From Bin5 sp965204705 (GTDB lineage Bacteria > Chloroflexota > Anaerolineae > Caldilineales > Caldilineaceae): a DNA stretch of 64,000 bases. The DNA lies in contig OZ242006.1 in NCBI GenBank assembly GCA_965204705.1, positions 2,790,001 through 2,854,000 of the forward strand. Reading direction: 5' to 3'. The notes below the pieces were generated by a model, which was given only the letters and a program-made list of their open reading frames with translations, did no database searches and was not told the origin of the DNA. Shown in pieces: positions 61,824-64,000 of the stretch; within the stretch, counting starts at the first letter, position 1, and each line of letters starts with the position of its first letter. The position numbers and the translations under genes are program-made.

Positions 61824-63254
61824 TTGCCAGTGACCTACAACCCAGTCGGTTTCGACATTGCTACAGGAGCCGTGGCTGCAGTTGCCGCGGCCCTGGAGAA
61901 CAGATTTCACTTCCCGGTTGCAAACGCCAGATTGGGGCGTCAGCTATCTCTTCTTCGACTGAGTTCCTATCTACCCCGTAGCTGGGGAGCCGGTCTGGCC
62001 GTCTGGGCTACCGAGAACCGCCCCCACAATCGTTCGCTCTCCTTCAGTTTGACTACGGCAGACTTAGCTCAGTGGAACGTAAGCCAGTACGATAGCCTTG
62101 ATCCCGATAGGCGTTTCGATACTATCGTAATCGGCGTTCCTTCCGGAGCTACTGCCCACTTGTGTGCTTGCCTTGGCGCCCCTCTACTAGCCGACGGCTT
62201 TCCCATTACCTTTTCCTCACGTGGAAAACCAGACGACATAGCTGGCTATCAGCAACGGAGCGTCGATCTACTGACCCCAATTCTTAATCACAATCCTGAT
62301 CTGCTAGCAGTAAGTGCTTTCGATCCGATCCATTCTCGGCAGCAGATTAAGAGGAGTGTGAGCATATATCTCAAGCTGGCATCTCTTCCGGACCAGTACA
62401 AGAGGTTTATCCGGGAGCGGTTGATGCCAGGCGGTTCGCTGCTTCTGCTGACTTGCTCCTCAAAGTGGAGCCAGTACGAGATCGGCGCCCGCCACAGGTT
62501 GCAGATCGGAGGATACGGAGGCTTCACCGATCAGGAGTTCATACGGGGTACACCCTGGCTGGATGACTGGCTGCATGAGGAAGGAGGCCATCAACGCAGT
62601 GGCTGGCGGCTTTCTCGCCACTGGACATATCAACCGGAGGCCCAATGGGGCTCGATCTCAGGTTTTGCCACCTCAGTGCGCGACCATGCCGGTGATGAAG
62701 GCTTTCCGATTCAGACGATTTCGTTCTCGTCAATCGATGAAATTAGTCGAATGGGCTTCTATGCCTGGCAATGGCTCTACTATCTTCTGCGAATTCAGCC
62801 GGGAGCAATCCTGATAGAGAGCGGGCCACAAATGAATCCGGTAATTGGACTCAGGAGTCCTGTGATCCCACTGTGGATGCCTTCTACCTGCACCCGAAGC
62901 CATCAGCTCTTGCAAGGTATCCTGCCTGACTTCCCGCCTCAGATTCCAGTTCTTTTTCAGGCGTGGCCTACCGGCAACCTTACGCCGGACGTGATTCCAG
63001 CCAAGATATGGAACACAACTCTTTCTGGCAGACATGGACGCTGGTTGGGCGGCGATCCACTGCGCTTTCCCTCTGACTTCTCAACTATAGGTCAGATGAC
63101 GCCAGCGATTGAGGAGTGGAGCCGTCGCCACAGCCACAGACTCCATCGTTATTTGCAGTGCAACGAGTTGATTGAATTGCAATCACTGTTGGAGAGCAGC
63201 GAGGACTCACCAGAAGACCTGATTGCAGAGGGAATAGAGCAGATGGAGTATTGA
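61824..63254 (+). CDS. uncharacterised 476-aa protein
   Basis: I do not recognise a family. The protein is soluble-looking, without signal peptide. It contains RFDTIVIGVPSGATAHLCAC (about 102-121), GGSLLLLTCSSKWSQYEIG (about 206-224), a Trp-rich middle (RHWTYQPEAQWGS) and a C-terminal acidic tail (ESSEDSPEDLIAEG). The order of a nucleotide-like strand-loop followed by GGSLLLLTCS is a little like a Rossmann-type fold, but no motif is decisive. Start is TTG 61824 with AAAGGG upstream; GTG 61830 is an alternative. It lies four bases before the next gene, so the two are surely co-transcribed. Confidence 0.75.
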   Translation: MPVTYNPVGFDIATGAVAAVAAALENRFHFPVANARLGRQLSLLRLSSYLPRSWGAGLAVWATENRPHNRSLSFSLTTADLAQWNVSQYDSLDPDRRFDTIVIGVPSGATAHLCACLGAPLLADGFPITFSSRGKPDDIAGYQQRSVDLLTPILNHNPDLLAVSAFDPIHSRQQIKRSVSIYLKLASLPDQYKRFIRERLMPGGSLLLLTCSSKWSQYEIGARHRLQIGGYGGFTDQEFIRGTPWLDDWLHEEGGHQRSGWRLSRHWTYQPEAQWGSISGFATSVRDHAGDEGFPIQTISFSSIDEISRMGFYAWQWLYYLLRIQPGAILIESGPQMNPVIGLRSPVIPLWMPSTCTRSHQLLQGILPDFPPQIPVLFQAWPTGNLTPDVIPAKIWNTTLSGRHGRWLGGDPLRFPSDFSTIGQMTPAIEEWSRRHSHRLHRYLQCNELIELQSLLESSEDSPEDLIAEGIEQMEY

Positions 63255-63258
63255 GAGA

Positions 63259-64000
63259 ATGTACCTGTCGTGTTGTGTGTGGGCATTGGAAGCTCCCGCG
63301 AGGGAAGTCATCTCTGATATGCGATCCTTGGAGTTTCACACGATCGACATCAGGCCTGATTTCTTGGAAGAGGAGGATGTCTCGGTCCTCATGGGACCGC
63401 CTCCCCTACGAGTCTCTTCGGTAGCAGCTTTATTCGGAGTGCCGGAGGACGCTGCGCTCGAAGATTCGGATGCAAATGCGCGCAAGAGGGGCGTGGCGCA
63501 TGTTGAAAAAGTTGTGAGACTGTGCGCTGTGTTGGGCGGAAATGTAGTCTACTTGGTGCCCGGAAGGGACGACAGCCCAGCGACCCTTAGCCACTATGCC
63601 GATTCCCTGGCGCAAGCTGCAGATCAAGCCGCGGGTCATGACATCAGGCTTTGTATCGAGCACTTTCCTGGGACCGCACTTCCCACTGCCGCAACCACGC
63701 TGGAATTCATCGGTGCAATTGATCATCCAAATCTTGGGCTGCTGTTCGATATAGGCCACATCCAAATCAGTGACGAAGATCCGGTCGAGGTCATCAGAGC
63801 GGCAGGGGAACGCCTGGACTATGTACACCTTGACGATAATGACGGACAAGGCGATCTGCACTGGGCGCTTCTCGATGGGGTTTTGACAACCGAGACGCTT
63901 CGAGAAACGTTCAGGGCATTGCAGGATATTGGCTACGCAGGCGGTGTAAGTCTTGAACTGAGCCCGCAGTTGGAAAACCCCTTTCAGGCGCTGGAGCGAA
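63259..64000 (+). CDS. sugar phosphate isomerase/epimerase-like TIM barrel (cut by window end)
   Basis: The open frame from ATG 63259 runs to the window edge (247 codons seen, 3' end missing). It matches the xylose-isomerase-like TIM-barrel group. Metal or catalytic residues are expected in RLCIEHFPGT (Glu), LGLLFDIGHIQISDED (Asp, His) and YVHLDDNDGQGDLHWALLDG (His, Asp), with YAGGVSLELSP (Glu) near the end seen. It starts four bases after the unknown 476-aa gene, so the two may act in one pathway. It is clearly different from the isomerase-like protein at 44299-45081. Confidence 0.85.
   Translation, partial: MYLSCCVWALEAPAREVISDMRSLEFHTIDIRPDFLEEEDVSVLMGPPPLRVSSVAALFGVPEDAALEDSDANARKRGVAHVEKVVRLCAVLGGNVVYLVPGRDDSPATLSHYADSLAQAADQAAGHDIRLCIEHFPGTALPTAATTLEFIGAIDHPNLGLLFDIGHIQISDEDPVEVIRAAGERLDYVHLDDNDGQGDLHWALLDGVLTTETLRETFRALQDIGYAGGVSLELSPQLENPFQALER

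Overview
This window is a bacterial chromosome segment of about 55-60% GC, most likely from a Chloroflexota member of the Anaerolineae/Caldilineae type. That placement is an inference. It rests on Tat-type lipoprotein solute-binding proteins with an AAC-AAPVAPA N-terminus, a split PurL/PurQ system with fused PurS-like domains, an HMG-CoA reductase (mevalonate pathway), a cyanobacterial-looking tRNA-Glu, many ABC importers and several PhyH-type dioxygenases.

Positions 1-15,400 are an accessory defence island. Its left edge carries a multiply frameshifted tyrosine-recombinase remnant and its right edge a truncated serine-recombinase fragment. Between them lie a minus-strand pair (an unknown 341-aa protein and a Rad3-like helicase with a C-terminal PD-(D/E)XK nuclease), a small CxxC protein, and a long type I restriction-modification operon. 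That operon reads half-size hsdS, hsdM, a DUF4160/DUF2442 pair, full hsdS, an OLD-family ATPase/TOPRIM nuclease, a TIGR02391-like remnant, hsdR and a YgjP-like metallopeptidase. Positions 15,400-17,100 have no convincing gene but hold two degenerate copies of one repeat, each with a short array of 10-bp units.

Positions 17,100-32,800 (plus strand) hold a complete polar amino-acid ABC importer, a secreted SH3b protein, a thioredoxin-like protein, an amidase followed by MqnA, a tandem 1.47-kb duplication that created a second MqnA and an amidase stub, then a sugar-type ABC importer (binding protein and two permeases) and a PhyH dioxygenase. Positions 32,900-40,700 (minus strand) hold a second sugar-type ABC importer, a cytochrome P450, argG and argJ. 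Upstream of argG is a promoter, a short arginine-rich reading frame and an intrinsic terminator, which together look like a leader-peptide attenuator.

Positions 41,200-48,000 hold an unusual PhyH protein (HxG in place of HxD), a bicupin, a Gfo/Idh/MocA oxidoreductase, a TIM-barrel isomerase, an amino-acid permease and binding protein without an ATPase, and an unknown 281-aa protein. Positions 48,100-59,600 hold tRNA-Glu, a purine operon (purL, purQ, purC, purE, purK, purF, purD) and HMG-CoA reductase. The window ends with tRNA-Gln and gltX on the minus strand, an unknown 476-aa protein, and a TIM-barrel isomerase cut by the window edge.
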